Shown here: in pieces, positions 9,320 through 18,322 of the stretch | How positions within the stretch are numbered: position 1 is the first letter of the stretch | Layout: each line of letters begins with the position of its first letter | Virus record (IMG/VR): IMGVR_UViG_3300017773_000016 | Location: 1 to 48,494 of that record | Reading direction: 5' to 3' (one strand) | From: a virus | DNA: 48,494 nucleotides | Position numbers and translations under genes: made by a program | The notes under the pieces: model-generated | The model's database searches: none | What the model saw: the letters and a program-made list of their open reading frames with translations, nothing else | Told to the model about the DNA's origin: nothing

Positions 9320-9451
9320 TTACTTGCTTTCGTCTTTTACATCATCTTCTTCGGTTTTTTTCTTTTTTTCTTTAAGTACAACCGAAAAATCTTTTTCAGC
9401 AATTTTTTTACCGTGTTCATCTGAAACGGCACTTAGATTATGATGAACCAT
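9320..9451 (-). CDS. Small charged hypothetical protein in the tail fibre operon
   Basis: 43-aa frame between two tail genes, starting [18 protein letters not shown] and ending in a highly charged Lys/Glu/Asp tail ([17 protein letters not shown]). It fills the gap exactly: it starts ten bases after the upstream stop and ends two bases before the downstream ATG, on the operon strand. The ribosome-binding site is weak (TAGG eight bases upstream). Function unknown. Confidence 0.55.
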   Translation of the reverse strand: MVHHNLSAVSDEHGKKIAEKDFSVVLKEKKKKTEEDDVKDESK

Positions 9452-9461
9452 TTAAAAAAAC

Positions 9462-9833
9462 CTATGATGGGTCTGGAATGCCCACTGTAAAAGAAGCAAG
9501 GCTAAAAGTGTTACCAGAAGTTACTGATTGTGAGGCAGAAAGTGATCCGGTCACTAATAATCGACTGTTTGTTGTGTCAATTATTGCATAATGGGTTACA
9601 GTTCCTGTTCCAGTGATACTTCCATCTGTAATAGCTGCCGCAGTAACTTCACGACCACCGCCTGATCTATCCGCAGGTGCGGCAATAGAAAGTGATGTTG
9701 AATTACCTAGTGCATAAGTTGCGTTTGCCTGTGCAAAAGTTGTAGCCTCTTGAGAAGTAACCACAATTTTATTTGCTTCTGTGTCCAAAACGGTCAATCC
9801 GTTATCAAACACCCTGTCCGCTATAGTTGCCAT
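9462..9833 (-). CDS. Hypothetical tail-region protein
   Basis: 123 aa, starting MATIADRVFDNGLTVLDTEA. The sequence is beta-rich with Thr/Ser/Ala (TAAAITDGSITGTGTVTHYA, then SRLLVTGSLSASQSVTSGNT) and ends VGIPDPS. This kind of small protein is common beside fibre genes in phages of alphaproteobacteria, where it is probably a minor tail or fibre component. I recognise no catalytic motif. Role inferred from position between the tail chaperone-like gene and the fibre genes. Confidence 0.65.
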   Translation of the reverse strand: MATIADRVFDNGLTVLDTEANKIVVTSQEATTFAQANATYALGNSTSLSIAAPADRSGGGREVTAAAITDGSITGTGTVTHYAIIDTTNSRLLVTGSLSASQSVTSGNTFSLASFTVGIPDPS

Positions 9834-9902
9834 AATTTAAATCTCCGTTTCAATTTGCATATGCACCTGCACTCTACATCATTTCTGCAAATAATAGAAG
9901 CC

Positions 9903-10292
9903 CTAAGATGGTTCTGTAGGATACGATGGATTTAGAGGATCAAAACTCTCTTGTGACGGCATATCGCGAAGTGCTTGACGATATGTTTGCCATTCTGTTT
10001 TTTTGCTATCTGAAAGAGGACTATCAATCATTTGCGTCCAATCAGATTTATCTAAGAGTTGGTTTCTATCTTCTCTAAAATCATCTAAATATTTTTCACC
10101 ATAAATATTATTTATATCTGTTTCTGATAATGATTGAACAACTCCATCAACACATTTTGTAAGTTCATCTTCATAAGTATCAAATATCCAAAAATCATCT
10201 AAGGGAAAACTACTTAAATCAGGTTCGTTACTAGATTGTACTCTAAAAGCTAATAAACCATCCGCTTTGCTATAAATGCTTTTATTAATCAT
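9903..10292 (-). CDS. Tail fibre assembly chaperone-like protein
   Basis: 129 aa. The C-terminal half contains RNQLLDKSDWTQMIDSPLSD followed by WQTYRQALRDMP. This is the hallmark of the phage tail assembly chaperone domain (Phage_tail_APC) found next to tail fibre genes. The N-terminal half is acidic and carries a WIFDTYEDELTKC segment. It lies directly after the tip protein and before the fibres, the usual place for a fibre-folding helper. Not expected to be in the virion if it acts as a chaperone. Confidence 0.7.
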   Translation of the reverse strand: MINKSIYSKADGLLAFRVQSSNEPDLSSFPLDDFWIFDTYEDELTKCVDGVVQSLSETDINNIYGEKYLDDFREDRNQLLDKSDWTQMIDSPLSDSKKTEWQTYRQALRDMPSQESFDPLNPSYPTEPS

Positions 10293-10300
10293 AACTATCT

Positions 10301-13300
10301 CTATGCCTTAAATGCAATTGCCGCGCCAAAAATATCCGCATAAATAGCACGGCTATTACTTAAACTTCTATATTGAAATGTAATTGAAGCATTACTTGAT
10401 GAACCTGATACTACCATCAATGCTGTTGATGCAACTGCATTTGTCGCCAAACTGTTTTCTGGAACAGAGAATATTGGAGTTCCGCTTGGGTAAGTTCCAG
10501 TAGTAAAACTACTAAATGAAGTGCTAAAATTTACACTTGACGCATATAAAGCAAGTCTTTCACTATTAGCTGAAGAACTAGGAGTATTGTTATTTTTCTT
10601 AGCACCTACTGGTAATAAGATAACAGAACCAGAATCTACTGCGCCTAAAGAAAGCGTAAAACTATTCATCGATGAGCCTATTGGGTTATATATTGTATGC
10701 GAAGCATTATAAAAGGCGTTTGAAGTAATACCTGCAAGCTTATCAGCCGTAATAGTACCTGCATTTATGTTTGCACCATTAATCGTACCTGCATAAACAT
10801 AACTTGCAACAATACTATCTGCTTCAATAGAGGCTTGCACAAAACCACTACCATTATGATGAAAATATTTGCCAGTAGAAGTATTAAACCACAAATCACC
10901 AGACGATCCGCTAGGCTGCGAACTTTGATAATAGACTGTAGACTTACTATTTAGCTGTGATGTTGTAGCATAACCTGATAATGCAGAACTACCTATAAAC
11001 CCTGCATCATTATTCAAATCACTGGTGTTTAACGTAGGAATTTGACCGACTGATAAAGTATCTCTTATTGAAGCTGCACTGAATTCTGCCGTACCATTCT
11101 CTTGAATTCTCCAACCTGCACCGCTTGATCCTGTTACAAAATTAGAACTTTCAATCGTATCAGTAATTTGGAAAGCACCATTAGTTTCACCATAAGTAAT
11201 ACTTGTTACTGTTCCGCTTACATTAGCCTCAACTGTATAAGGAACAGTCCATTCTTTTTCTGAAAAACTTGTATTGCTTACTGTTGTTTGGCTATGAGAC
11301 CATCCTGTTGGTGGTGTGCTAAATGCTTTATTAGATACACTAAATGTACCAGTATTATTTGTTGGCGCTGTAGGTGCAGAGGCTTGTAAGGTTGTATAAT
11401 ACAATATTCCAGAATACACGCTTGTATCTGTATCTGCACCGCCTGTTGAAGCATCAGTGGTTGCATTTGCAGTAATGGCGGTGCTTGCATTTCCTGAGAA
11501 ATCAACTGCCTCAACCCAATAATAATATTGAGTATTTACTGCTAATGCTGTGTCTGTAAATTTATCTGCTAAAGCAAAAGCAATTGGATTTGCAGGTTTA
11601 GAATTAGATGTAGCACGATAAATATTATATCCTTTTAGATCATATAAAGCACCGCCCCCAACTTGCGTAGTTGGCGCAGTCCAATCTAAGGTTACAAGCT
11701 TTGCACCACCTGTTGCTGTCAGTGATGTTGCAGGTGATGGGGCTGTCGTATCTCCCCCAACTGTATGTGTTGTTGCAACAAATGAACCAGTATTTCCTCT
11801 TACTGATACCGCCCGAACCCTTACGTTATATTGCGCTCCACTTTCTAAAGGACCGATATTTGCAGCCGTATCTGTTGATGGAATTTCGGTTCTAAAATAA
11901 TTACTATCGCTAGTTTTTTTCCATTCTATTTCATAATGACTGATCATTTCACTTGCAGCCGCAGTCCATGAAACTCTCGCTTGCGTTACAAATGAACCAT
12001 CATTTTGAATATTACCAATATCTGTAACGGTAACATTTGACGGACTTAAACCTGCGCGAATATCTGTTAAAGTACTATCATTTGCTTTTAATTCTGCTTC
12101 CTCTGCCGACCATGAAAATGCTGCCGATGATGTTTCTCGTAAAGTCAAAGCGACTTTTAATTCACCACCAGAACTATCATTTCTTAATTTCCATCCAATA
12201 ACTTCAAAATCTTTAGCACTCCATCCATATCTTGCATTTGTAATGCCTATGATGTCACCGACCTGTATTTCTAATGCTGATAAACTAAAATCAGCCGTAA
12301 CAGTCATTTGTTCTCTTGATCTAAATAAGGTTAATTTTGCTAATCTTTGCGCCATAGAACTTGATGTGGTGAGAGGCAATCCAAAATCTAACGCATTTTC
12401 TACCCCTGCATCATCTGATATAAATGTTGCGCTTTTTATTTCGGGATAATCTGATCTTATATAATCTGCGTTACTATCATTAAACATTCCGCGAACTATA
12501 TTGAAATTATCTCGCCTAGAATGTTTTGTAGAAATTGTTATATCGCTTCTAAAATCAGAAAGCGTTAATGTCTTGACAGGTGTGGAATATGCACCAACTA
12601 CAAGCTGCCATTCGCCTTGCCCCCAATAAAGAGTACCTGCACAAGCAGCAACCATATCACCTAAAATATCTTTTGGTTGTCTATCTAGAGAAAGAACACC
12701 ATTTATTTCATATCTTTTTTCGTTCCCACTACCGCTAAGAGAAACATTTTCATCACAAGTATTTGCAGCAGTAGAGAATACGGTGTCGTTGATAGCTGTG
12801 GCATTATTTAATCCATATTTTGATATTAGATAATCTCTTATACACAATGCTGCATTTGCAGAAAAAGACGTAGAAGAATTTCTAGGATCAAAAACCTTTT
12901 TACCTTGTACTAAAGCGGTGAATAATGGAACGCCTTGATGAAATACATCTTGGTTATATTTAAGTCTTACATAGATACAAGCGATGCCTTGACCACGGAA
13001 ATTTGTATCATCGCCAGTTGAGCCATTTGCCCAACTAGGACCATTAGAAAGTGCGTTTAGTGTTGTATAAATATTTTGATTAGCTGCACCAGTAAATTTT
13101 TTAATTAAGATTGTTGAATTATTATCATTATCTTTCCATGTTGATGTTGTTACATTACCATCTGTATCAAGCGTAACAACTTCATCATTTATGTAAATAT
13201 TACCAATTGAATTTACTTCATGACCTGCCAAACAAATAATTTGATGCAAATATTCATTAGTACTTCCATTTGACTCAAGATATGTTATTATGCCGCCTTT

Positions 13301-13585
13301 GCGAATTGTACCATATACAAGTTCCTGAGGTGCAGTAGCATTTCTTGTATTAGTCATAAGACCGCTACTTGATCCAAAAGCATCCATATCAAACTTTGGC
13401 ATTAAGGATTTAGCTATCCAAGCAACAGCCGCGATGGTTGCAATACCTACAAAGAAAGCAACTGTTGTGCTTGCCATAATTCCAAGTTGTCCCAATATAG
13501 CAAAACCAACTTGTGTAGGAGATCGCGGAACTCTATCCCAATCATTCCAATATTTTACAGTAAAATCACCTAATTGATATTTCAT
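10301..13585 (-). CDS. Tail tip attachment protein, lambda gpJ-like host specificity protein
   Basis: 1094 aa, large central tip protein. A hydrophobic stretch near residues 30-60 (GIMASTTVAFFVGIATIAAV) is followed by the conserved J-type body, including QELVYGTIRKGGIITYLE and YKLGDF-like strands. Two fibronectin type III-like domains lie around residues 505-715 (VSWTAAASEMISHYEIEWKK; LDWTAPTT ... GYNIYRAT). The C-terminal third contains a PSGSSGDLWFNTSTGKYFHH segment related to the N-terminal module of the propeller paralogues. The upstream NlpC-like gene overlaps its start as ATGA. It probably forms the central spike and holds the receptor-recognition end of the tail. Confidence 0.85.
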   Translation of the reverse strand: MKYQLGDFTVKYWNDWDRVPRSPTQVGFAILGQLGIMASTTVAFFVGIATIAAVAWIAKSLMPKFDMDAFGSSSGLMTNTRNATAPQELVYGTIRKGGIITYLESNGSTNEYLHQIICLAGHEVNSIGNIYINDEVVTLDTDGNVTTSTWKDNDNNSTILIKKFTGAANQNIYTTLNALSNGPSWANGSTGDDTNFRGQGIACIYVRLKYNQDVFHQGVPLFTALVQGKKVFDPRNSSTSFSANAALCIRDYLISKYGLNNATAINDTVFSTAANTCDENVSLSGSGNEKRYEINGVLSLDRQPKDILGDMVAACAGTLYWGQGEWQLVVGAYSTPVKTLTLSDFRSDITISTKHSRRDNFNIVRGMFNDSNADYIRSDYPEIKSATFISDDAGVENALDFGLPLTTSSSMAQRLAKLTLFRSREQMTVTADFSLSALEIQVGDIIGITNARYGWSAKDFEVIGWKLRNDSSGGELKVALTLRETSSAAFSWSAEEAELKANDSTLTDIRAGLSPSNVTVTDIGNIQNDGSFVTQARVSWTAAASEMISHYEIEWKKTSDSNYFRTEIPSTDTAANIGPLESGAQYNVRVRAVSVRGNTGSFVATTHTVGGDTTAPSPATSLTATGGAKLVTLDWTAPTTQVGGGALYDLKGYNIYRATSNSKPANPIAFALADKFTDTALAVNTQYYYWVEAVDFSGNASTAITANATTDASTGGADTDTSVYSGILYYTTLQASAPTAPTNNTGTFSVSNKAFSTPPTGWSHSQTTVSNTSFSEKEWTVPYTVEANVSGTVTSITYGETNGAFQITDTIESSNFVTGSSGAGWRIQENGTAEFSAASIRDTLSVGQIPTLNTSDLNNDAGFIGSSALSGYATTSQLNSKSTVYYQSSQPSGSSGDLWFNTSTGKYFHHNGSGFVQASIEADSIVASYVYAGTINGANINAGTITADKLAGITSNAFYNASHTIYNPIGSSMNSFTLSLGAVDSGSVILLPVGAKKNNNTPSSSANSERLALYASSVNFSTSFSSFTTGTYPSGTPIFSVPENSLATNAVASTALMVVSGSSSNASITFQYRSLSNSRAIYADIFGAAIAFKA

Positions 13586-14001
13586 GGATTAATCCAAGCA
13601 TCTGTTATGTATTCTATCGGCATTGCATTCAGTCCATGATCAGAAACAAAGATTGCATCATTACCAACAGAAATTCCCATCGCTTTACCAATGACCCAAT
13701 ATCTGGCTTTATCCGTTAAAACCAAAGACCCCTTTGGCGGTACAAAACTAATTCTCTGCAATTTTTGATCAATTGCTTCTTCAATTGTTTTTGCATTAAA
13801 TATTTTTCTAAGTTTATCTCTTTTGAACGGCTCACCATCTTTATGATACTTTGAAAGCCAATCATCAGCCCATCCCTTGCCATACATTTTTTTAAAAGCA
13901 TTATTTGTAAAAGTTAAACAATCATGCTCAAACCATTGAAATGGCTTATTTTTTATTTCTGCAATATAATTATTTAACATATCTAAGTCAGGATGTTTCA
14001 T
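13582..14001 (-). CDS. Tail tip peptidase-like protein (NlpC/P60-like, DUF6950 type)
   Basis: 139 aa from the ATG giving MKHPDLDMLNNYIAEIKNKP; an upstream start would add 13 residues over the previous gene. FEHDCLTFTNNA near residue 28 holds a possible catalytic Cys, and GNDAIFVSDHGLNAMP holds a His. This order matches small NlpC/P60-like proteins that sit just before gpJ homologues in siphophages. In such phages the protein may trim peptidoglycan or tip components. Catalysis is inferred. It overlaps the upstream gene by 14 bases and the tip gene by four. Confidence 0.6.
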   Translation of the reverse strand: MKHPDLDMLNNYIAEIKNKPFQWFEHDCLTFTNNAFKKMYGKGWADDWLSKYHKDGEPFKRDKLRKIFNAKTIEEAIDQKLQRISFVPPKGSLVLTDKARYWVIGKAMGISVGNDAIFVSDHGLNAMPIEYITDAWINP

Positions 14002-14578
14002 CGCCTGTCTCCGTCTCACGACCCCAAGGAACTTGAACATCTTGTAATTTAGCTACCCATCGAAAAAAACTATCATTACTATTTGAATATCCTTCTGTTG
14101 CAATAACAGATGAATGACTTCCTTCTGTATATCTACGGATATTTGGACGCTCTAAAATTATTAATTTACTTTCAACAGAAAGTTTAATTGTAGATGTATC
14201 GCCTTTATCTGTGATTATCATTTGATCCATATAACCACTAAAAACTTCTACAACCTCAGAAACACCCCCAACGCCCCAATATATATTAACTTCCCTTCCC
14301 TGATATTCTTCAGTCAAGGCATATGTGAGAATGGTGCTATCAATCCCATTTAGAACAATATCTGTTCCTGTTGCTGATAGATCACTCGCTTCTGCTAAAC
14401 CATCAATAGAAAGTAAATTACCTGACCCAATATAGGTTTCACTATTTATTGTTTTATCACCATATCCTGTCCAAAGAAAAAGTGTTGCTGTAGAAAATGC
14501 CATTTTAACCGCGTAAAACGGTTCAATCTCAGGATTTGCTAATGCTGAAACAATATTTGCATTTATAGATCGACTCAT
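13988..14578 (-). CDS. Minor tail protein (baseplate hub-like, DUF2163-type position)
   Basis: 196 aa, starting MSRSINANIVSALANPEIEP. Beta-rich sequence with FYAVKMAFSTATLFLWTGYG, INSETYIGSGNLLSIDGLAE, and a C-terminal FFRWVAKLQDVQVPWG. It lies between the distal-tail-like protein and the NlpC-like protein, where GTA-like tails carry the gp13/DUF2163-type hub protein. Assignment rests on order and overall character, not on a decisive motif. Start overlaps the upstream stop by four bases. Confidence 0.6.
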   Translation of the reverse strand: MSRSINANIVSALANPEIEPFYAVKMAFSTATLFLWTGYGDKTINSETYIGSGNLLSIDGLAEASDLSATGTDIVLNGIDSTILTYALTEEYQGREVNIYWGVGGVSEVVEVFSGYMDQMIITDKGDTSTIKLSVESKLIILERPNIRRYTEGSHSSVIATEGYSNSNDSFFRWVAKLQDVQVPWGRETETGDETS

Positions 14579-15174
14579 ACAACCTCAACCGCTCCGAATG
14601 AAATTCCATAAGTACTTACATCATCTGCATTCCATGATGTTTCATTGCTATTAAGCCTAAATAGTCCAGATGCGCTTGTGAGGTCCGCTGAGACACTAGA
14701 ACGTGTTTTCCTTAGTGCAGGGAATATTTCAAGGTTAGCTGCACTCCCTGTGCCTGTGAAGTCTGCTACGACCTTATGTAGGGTACTATCACTTCCCGTT
14801 CCAAGCTGAATATAATCACCTGCAAGTAATGTATTTCCATTAGCAACTGTTGCTGAAACAGTCCTATCACCTGCCGCACCACTTATTGTTGCAGCCGTAG
14901 CTGTACCTCTTGGGCTTGTTGCATCAGGATCATTTAATAAAAATGAGCCGTACCTACCGCGTAAACTTGCAAGAAAAGCAATCCATTGTTCTGCATTTGC
15001 TCTTTTCATTTTTGGCAATGTTATATCTGCTTCCCATCGCTCACCATTATAAGCATGAACTTGACCTGCAAAGGTAAATGGACTTTCAGAATAGGATACA
15101 GAATTTACCATTGTCCATGTAATTGACTTAATGCCTGTCGCTGTAGGTAATGCCAAAGGATAAGAAATAGCCAT
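14575..15174 (-). CDS. Distal tail-like minor tail protein
   Basis: 199 aa, starting MAISYPLALPTATGIKSITW. It contains WEADITLPKMKRANAEQWIA and RGRYGSFLLNDPDATSPRG, features I associate with a siphophage protein placed right after the tape measure, in the GTA gp12/Dit position. Likely part of the distal tail ring connecting the tube with the tip. Its start overlaps the tape measure stop by one base. No enzyme motif seen. Confidence 0.6.
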   Translation of the reverse strand: MAISYPLALPTATGIKSITWTMVNSVSYSESPFTFAGQVHAYNGERWEADITLPKMKRANAEQWIAFLASLRGRYGSFLLNDPDATSPRGTATAATISGAAGDRTVSATVANGNTLLAGDYIQLGTGSDSTLHKVVADFTGTGSAANLEIFPALRKTRSSVSADLTSASGLFRLNSNETSWNADDVSTYGISFGAVEVV

Positions 15175-17129
15175 TATGCAAAAGCCCTTCCAAAATTACC
15201 GCCACGCCTTTTTGTGTCTGCCACTGCATTTTTAGCATTTGCAGCTATCTCTGGCATAAGTGATCGGATTTCATTTCTTACTGTCTGTTGTATACCTGTC
15301 GTAACATTGATGTTTTGAATAACTGTAGCACCACTGCTTCCACTCATTGCAGAACGTGTATTGTTGCTGTTCATAATAGAACCTGCTGAATTTGGAACAA
15401 AAATCTCAGGACCTCTTTCACCCACAACATACGCTTGTTTTCCGTGAACAGCACCACCAGAGGCTAGTTTTGGAATAAATGCACCTGATGCTGTACTAGA
15501 AAAAGCACTTGGAAAAATCATACTGAGTATTCTATTTACAACAAATAACTCAATTGCTTTTGCAATCATGGTTCTTACAAAACTTCTAAAAATATCTTTA
15601 AGTGACTCTAGGTTAAACTTACCACTCATAAACATATCAGTGAAAGCGTCTGACATTCCTTGTGCTAGTGAATGAACCGCTTGTAACTGCGCATCATACA
15701 TAGGAGTAATTTCTTCAATTTCTTCGGTCAATTCATCATATTTTTCGCCAAGTTTTTCTAACTCAATACCTAATTGACCACTTACAACAATTACACCATC
15801 TTCAATGCCAGTATATCTTTCTGTTGCAAGCATTAACTTTTCTTCTTTGTTTGTTAAGCTTTCAACAAAACCTGCTGATCTTTTTAATGCAGGGAATTCT
15901 GCAATTCTTAACTTTGCTCTTTCTATTGCCGCTGCATTACCACTGGCTACTGCTTCATTAAGCTGCAATTGCATTCGTACTTGTTCTCTAAGAATTGCGT
16001 TTTTCTCAAGTTCCTCTCTAACATCTTGACCGATTGTTTTACCGCCTGTTGCTTTATTATCAGGAACACTAGCCAGTGCTTTCTCAATATCTGCTATAAG
16101 TTGTAACTGTTCTAGTTCTTCTTCTAAAGTTTTAATAAAGGCTTCTTGTCGATTTATAGCATCTCTAAAATTCTTTCTTGTGCGCCCTGCGGTAGTACTG
16201 TTTTCCGAATCGTCTTGTAATTTTTTCAGTTCTATTCGAGCTGCTTGCAATTCTGCAGTTACACCTGCAAGATCGTCTCCAAATTCCTCAAGAAAACCAA
16301 TTGCAATAAGAAAAGCCCTTGTAGCACCAATCCCATCCCTAAATACTTCAACCAATTGAAGTGCAACTGGAATGAGTTCTTGTCCAATTTCTACAGATAA
16401 ATCAAAAAATTCATCTTTTAATGCTTTTGTTTGGTTGGTAAAACTATCTGCGGTTCTTGCTGCATCACCTTGAGCATCGCCTAAACCTGCCGTAATAAGA
16501 TTTAATCTTGCTTGTACTTTTTCTGCGTTTGTAACTTCTTTAGAACTTTTATTGATACCCATACGATAAAGTTCTTGTTGTAATGTTGCCTCTGTAATTA
16601 CAACACCAAATCTTCTTACCGTTTCGTGATTACCAACTATCGCGCTTTGGAATGCTCTCATGGTATCAACATCACTTGCATTATTAAATGATGCTGTATC
16701 AACTGCTAATTTTGTTAATTCTACTGATAATTTTGCAGCTTCACCTCTAGCAAATCCCATTGGTACAAATGTATCTTGAACACTTGATGCCATTTCTTCT
16801 AATTTATGGGTGCTGCGCCCTACTGCATCTCCAAATACATCTAAATCTGCAACAACTTCATCTCTAAATTGACCAAAAACCACACTTGATTTGGCTTGCA
16901 TTTCTTCAACATCACCTGCCATGTTGATTGCAGCCATTCCCATTTGACCAAGTTTTCTTACAACTATTGCACCAACAGCAACCCCAATGATGGGACCCAT
17001 TCTTTTAAATGCTGCTGCTATACCTGCTGTTGATTTGCCTACATCACGCTCTACTTTTGCAAGCTGTCTTTTTAGATCGCCCATATCCGCTTCTATACGG
17101 ACAAGTAATGTATCAACAGTTGTTGCCAT
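15174..17129 (-). CDS. Tail length tape measure protein
   Basis: 651 aa, starting MATTVDTLLVRIEADMGDLK. Predicted coiled coil over the first 40 residues and again about residues 290-345; a hydrophobic segment around residues 45-70 (GPIIGVAVGAIVVRKLG). The body contains FGDAVGRSTHKLEEMASSVQ and FRSFVRTMIAKAIELFVVNR, typical of the phage tape measure core, and the C-terminus is Gly/Ser rich with AYVVGERGPEIFVPN. It follows the frameshifted chaperone gene with a TAATG overlap. By the usual 1.5 angstrom per residue relation it suggests a tail of roughly 95-100 nm, an inference. Confidence 0.9.
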   Translation of the reverse strand: MATTVDTLLVRIEADMGDLKRQLAKVERDVGKSTAGIAAAFKRMGPIIGVAVGAIVVRKLGQMGMAAINMAGDVEEMQAKSSVVFGQFRDEVVADLDVFGDAVGRSTHKLEEMASSVQDTFVPMGFARGEAAKLSVELTKLAVDTASFNNASDVDTMRAFQSAIVGNHETVRRFGVVITEATLQQELYRMGINKSSKEVTNAEKVQARLNLITAGLGDAQGDAARTADSFTNQTKALKDEFFDLSVEIGQELIPVALQLVEVFRDGIGATRAFLIAIGFLEEFGDDLAGVTAELQAARIELKKLQDDSENSTTAGRTRKNFRDAINRQEAFIKTLEEELEQLQLIADIEKALASVPDNKATGGKTIGQDVREELEKNAILREQVRMQLQLNEAVASGNAAAIERAKLRIAEFPALKRSAGFVESLTNKEEKLMLATERYTGIEDGVIVVSGQLGIELEKLGEKYDELTEEIEEITPMYDAQLQAVHSLAQGMSDAFTDMFMSGKFNLESLKDIFRSFVRTMIAKAIELFVVNRILSMIFPSAFSSTASGAFIPKLASGGAVHGKQAYVVGERGPEIFVPNSAGSIMNSNNTRSAMSGSSGATVIQNINVTTGIQQTVRNEIRSLMPEIAANAKNAVADTKRRGGNFGRAFA

Positions 17130-17667
17130 TAATCAGGATACCTTTCCATCAAATCTTGAAGTTCATCTTTGTTAAGAGGTGACGGCTTACCTCCCGAATG
17201 AAAATCTGCAAAACCATTTAAGGCAGAATAAAATTCTATCATTGACATGTTCCAGAAATCATTTGGTCTCATTTGCATTTTGCCAAGTCCAATTTCCATA
17301 TAATCACGCCAAGGAAATTCATCTAACCCTTTGCCGCCTTTTTTACGTTTCCCTCGTCATTCCCTCCACTTAGGGCTGTTCCGATAATTTCTCCTACAGC
17401 CTTCATAGCCTCTGCCAAACCTGCATCCCAAACTGCATTTTGTATATCTTTTGTTGAAACATCATTGCCACCACCCTTAATAATAGGATGTAAAATATTG
17501 ACTATTTCAGTTGTGGTTAAATCACCGTCCGTTAAACGTCCTAAAATTCTGACAATGCCTGTATTACAAGCTGCCTCAATTCTAGCTATTCCGTCCATCG
17601 TCACTCTTGCTGTCCATGTCTGACTCCCCAGACTCAACTGCATTTCTCCGCGCTTTGGGTTTGTCAC
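17129..17667 (-). CDS. Tail assembly chaperone, -1 frameshift fusion product (gpGT-like)
   Basis: Ribosomes slipping -1 at the A AAA AAG heptamer (17338-17344, minus strand) continue from the 110th codon of the upstream chaperone into a second frame of 69 codons, giving 179 aa. The added part contains LDEFPWRDYMEIGLGKMQMR and PNDFWNMSMIEFYSALNGF, matching the Phage_TAC_6/GTA gp10-adjacent family. It ends LMERYPD with TAA overlapping the tape measure ATG. The second frame has no good start of its own near its beginning, supporting fusion. This mirrors lambda gpG/gpGT, which load the tape measure during tail assembly. Slippage itself is unproven. Confidence 0.75.
17323..17667 (-). CDS. Tail assembly chaperone, short form (GTA gp10-like, Phage_TAC_11)
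   Basis: 114 aa starting at a GTG: VTNPKRGEMQLSLGSQTW aligns with the usual MxNPxRGE start of GTA gp10-like proteins. GAGGAGG lies six bases upstream, which decides this start over a longer upstream one and over the internal ATG. RIEAACNTGIVRILGRLTDG and EIVNILHPIIKGGGNDVS are family features. The frame overlaps the end of the preceding gene by 86 bases. It ends KKAAKG just after the slippery heptamer, so it is the gpG-like short product. Confidence 0.8.
   Translation of the reverse strand: MTNPKRGEMQLSLGSQTWTARVTMDGIARIEAACNTGIVRILGRLTDGDLTTTEIVNILHPIIKGGGNDVSTKDIQNAVWDAGLAEAMKAVGEIIGTALSGGNDEGNVKKAAKG
17338..17344 (-). promoter_or_regulatory. Programmed -1 frameshift site, slippery heptamer A AAA AAG
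   Basis: On the minus strand the zero frame reads GTA AAA AAG GCG GCA AAG GGT TAG. A_AAA_AAG is the classic efficient bacterial -1 slip site (as in dnaX). It lies five codons before the zero-frame stop, and the -1 frame is open to the tape measure start. I did not identify a clear stimulatory stem-loop downstream. Confidence 0.75.
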
Positions 17668-17872
17668 TCTTGACCTCCTCTGTTTCAATTTCAAAAACTT
17701 CGCCACGACCTGCCACATCTATGACAGATGTTACTTTAAATTCATTACCATTGGCTGTGATCACATCACCAACTTCAAATTTTGCTGCACATGGAATGGT
17801 GAACATGGTGCCGCGAGAATGGCCTAGAAGCATTGTCTCATTGAAATGTATTGTTACTTTTTCCCAAGCCAT
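17582..17872 (-). CDS. Hypothetical protein between tail tube and tail chaperone genes
   Basis: 96 aa, starting MAWEKVTIHFNETMLLGHSR. The N-terminal 65 residues form a beta-rich stretch (CAAKFEVGDVITANGNEFKV, then GEVFEIETEEV); the last 30 residues are polar and charged (SDKPKARRNAVESGESDMDS). Its end overlaps the chaperone gene by 86 bases in another frame. Position suggests a minor tail or assembly protein. I do not recognise the family. Confidence 0.6.
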   Translation of the reverse strand: MAWEKVTIHFNETMLLGHSRGTMFTIPCAAKFEVGDVITANGNEFKVTSVIDVAGRGEVFEIETEEVKSDKPKARRNAVESGESDMDSKSDDGRNS

Positions 17873-17884
17873 TCTCTAAACTCC

Positions 17885-18310
17885 TTAAACTGTTGCAAAT
17901 GTAAATGCGCCAGAATTTTCTAGTGTTACAGAATATGTAACCTCACCATTATGTTCTCCACCGTATTCTAATGATGCAACCATAAATTCACCTGTGTATG
18001 TTCCAAAATCAGGTACAATTATTTGAAAGTTATGGAAATCACTTGCACCAAAAGCAGAACGTAATGTTGCCTCTGAAGCTGCATCCGTAAACACACCAGA
18101 ACCACTTATTGACATTGATTGTACACCACCGTTTGCCAACAATGCTCTAATACCTGAGCTATCTTTTGATGTTACATCAACCGCCTCATCATTTAATGTA
18201 AGTGAGGTTGATCTCAAACCACCGATAGTTGTGTAGGTATCTGAACCTGATGCAGCCGTTGCATCTGCACCAATTTTTAATAATAGGGCTGAACCTTTTT
18301 GTGCCGCCAT
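17885..18310 (-). CDS. Major tail tube protein (TP901-1 / GTA gp9 type)
   Basis: 141 aa, starting MAAQKGSALLLKIGADATAA. Features of the Phage_tail_2 family: TTIGGLRSTSLTLNDEAVDV (strand followed by the D-V-T-S turn), then SMSISGSGVFTD and a C-terminal VTYSVTLENSGAFTF. It polymerises as hexameric rings to form the tail tube. It lies between the tail terminator-like DUF3168 protein and the chaperone pair, the standard GTA-like order. Confidence 0.85.
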   Translation of the reverse strand: MAAQKGSALLLKIGADATAASGSDTYTTIGGLRSTSLTLNDEAVDVTSKDSSGIRALLANGGVQSMSISGSGVFTDAASEATLRSAFGASDFHNFQIIVPDFGTYTGEFMVASLEYGGEHNGEVTYSVTLENSGAFTFATV

Positions 18311-18322
18311 GTCTTTACTCCT

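Noticed and set aside
17129-17338. Independent second tail chaperone gene with its own start
   Set aside because: The frame lacks a suitable start with ribosome-binding site near its beginning, while the slippery heptamer is in the correct phase.
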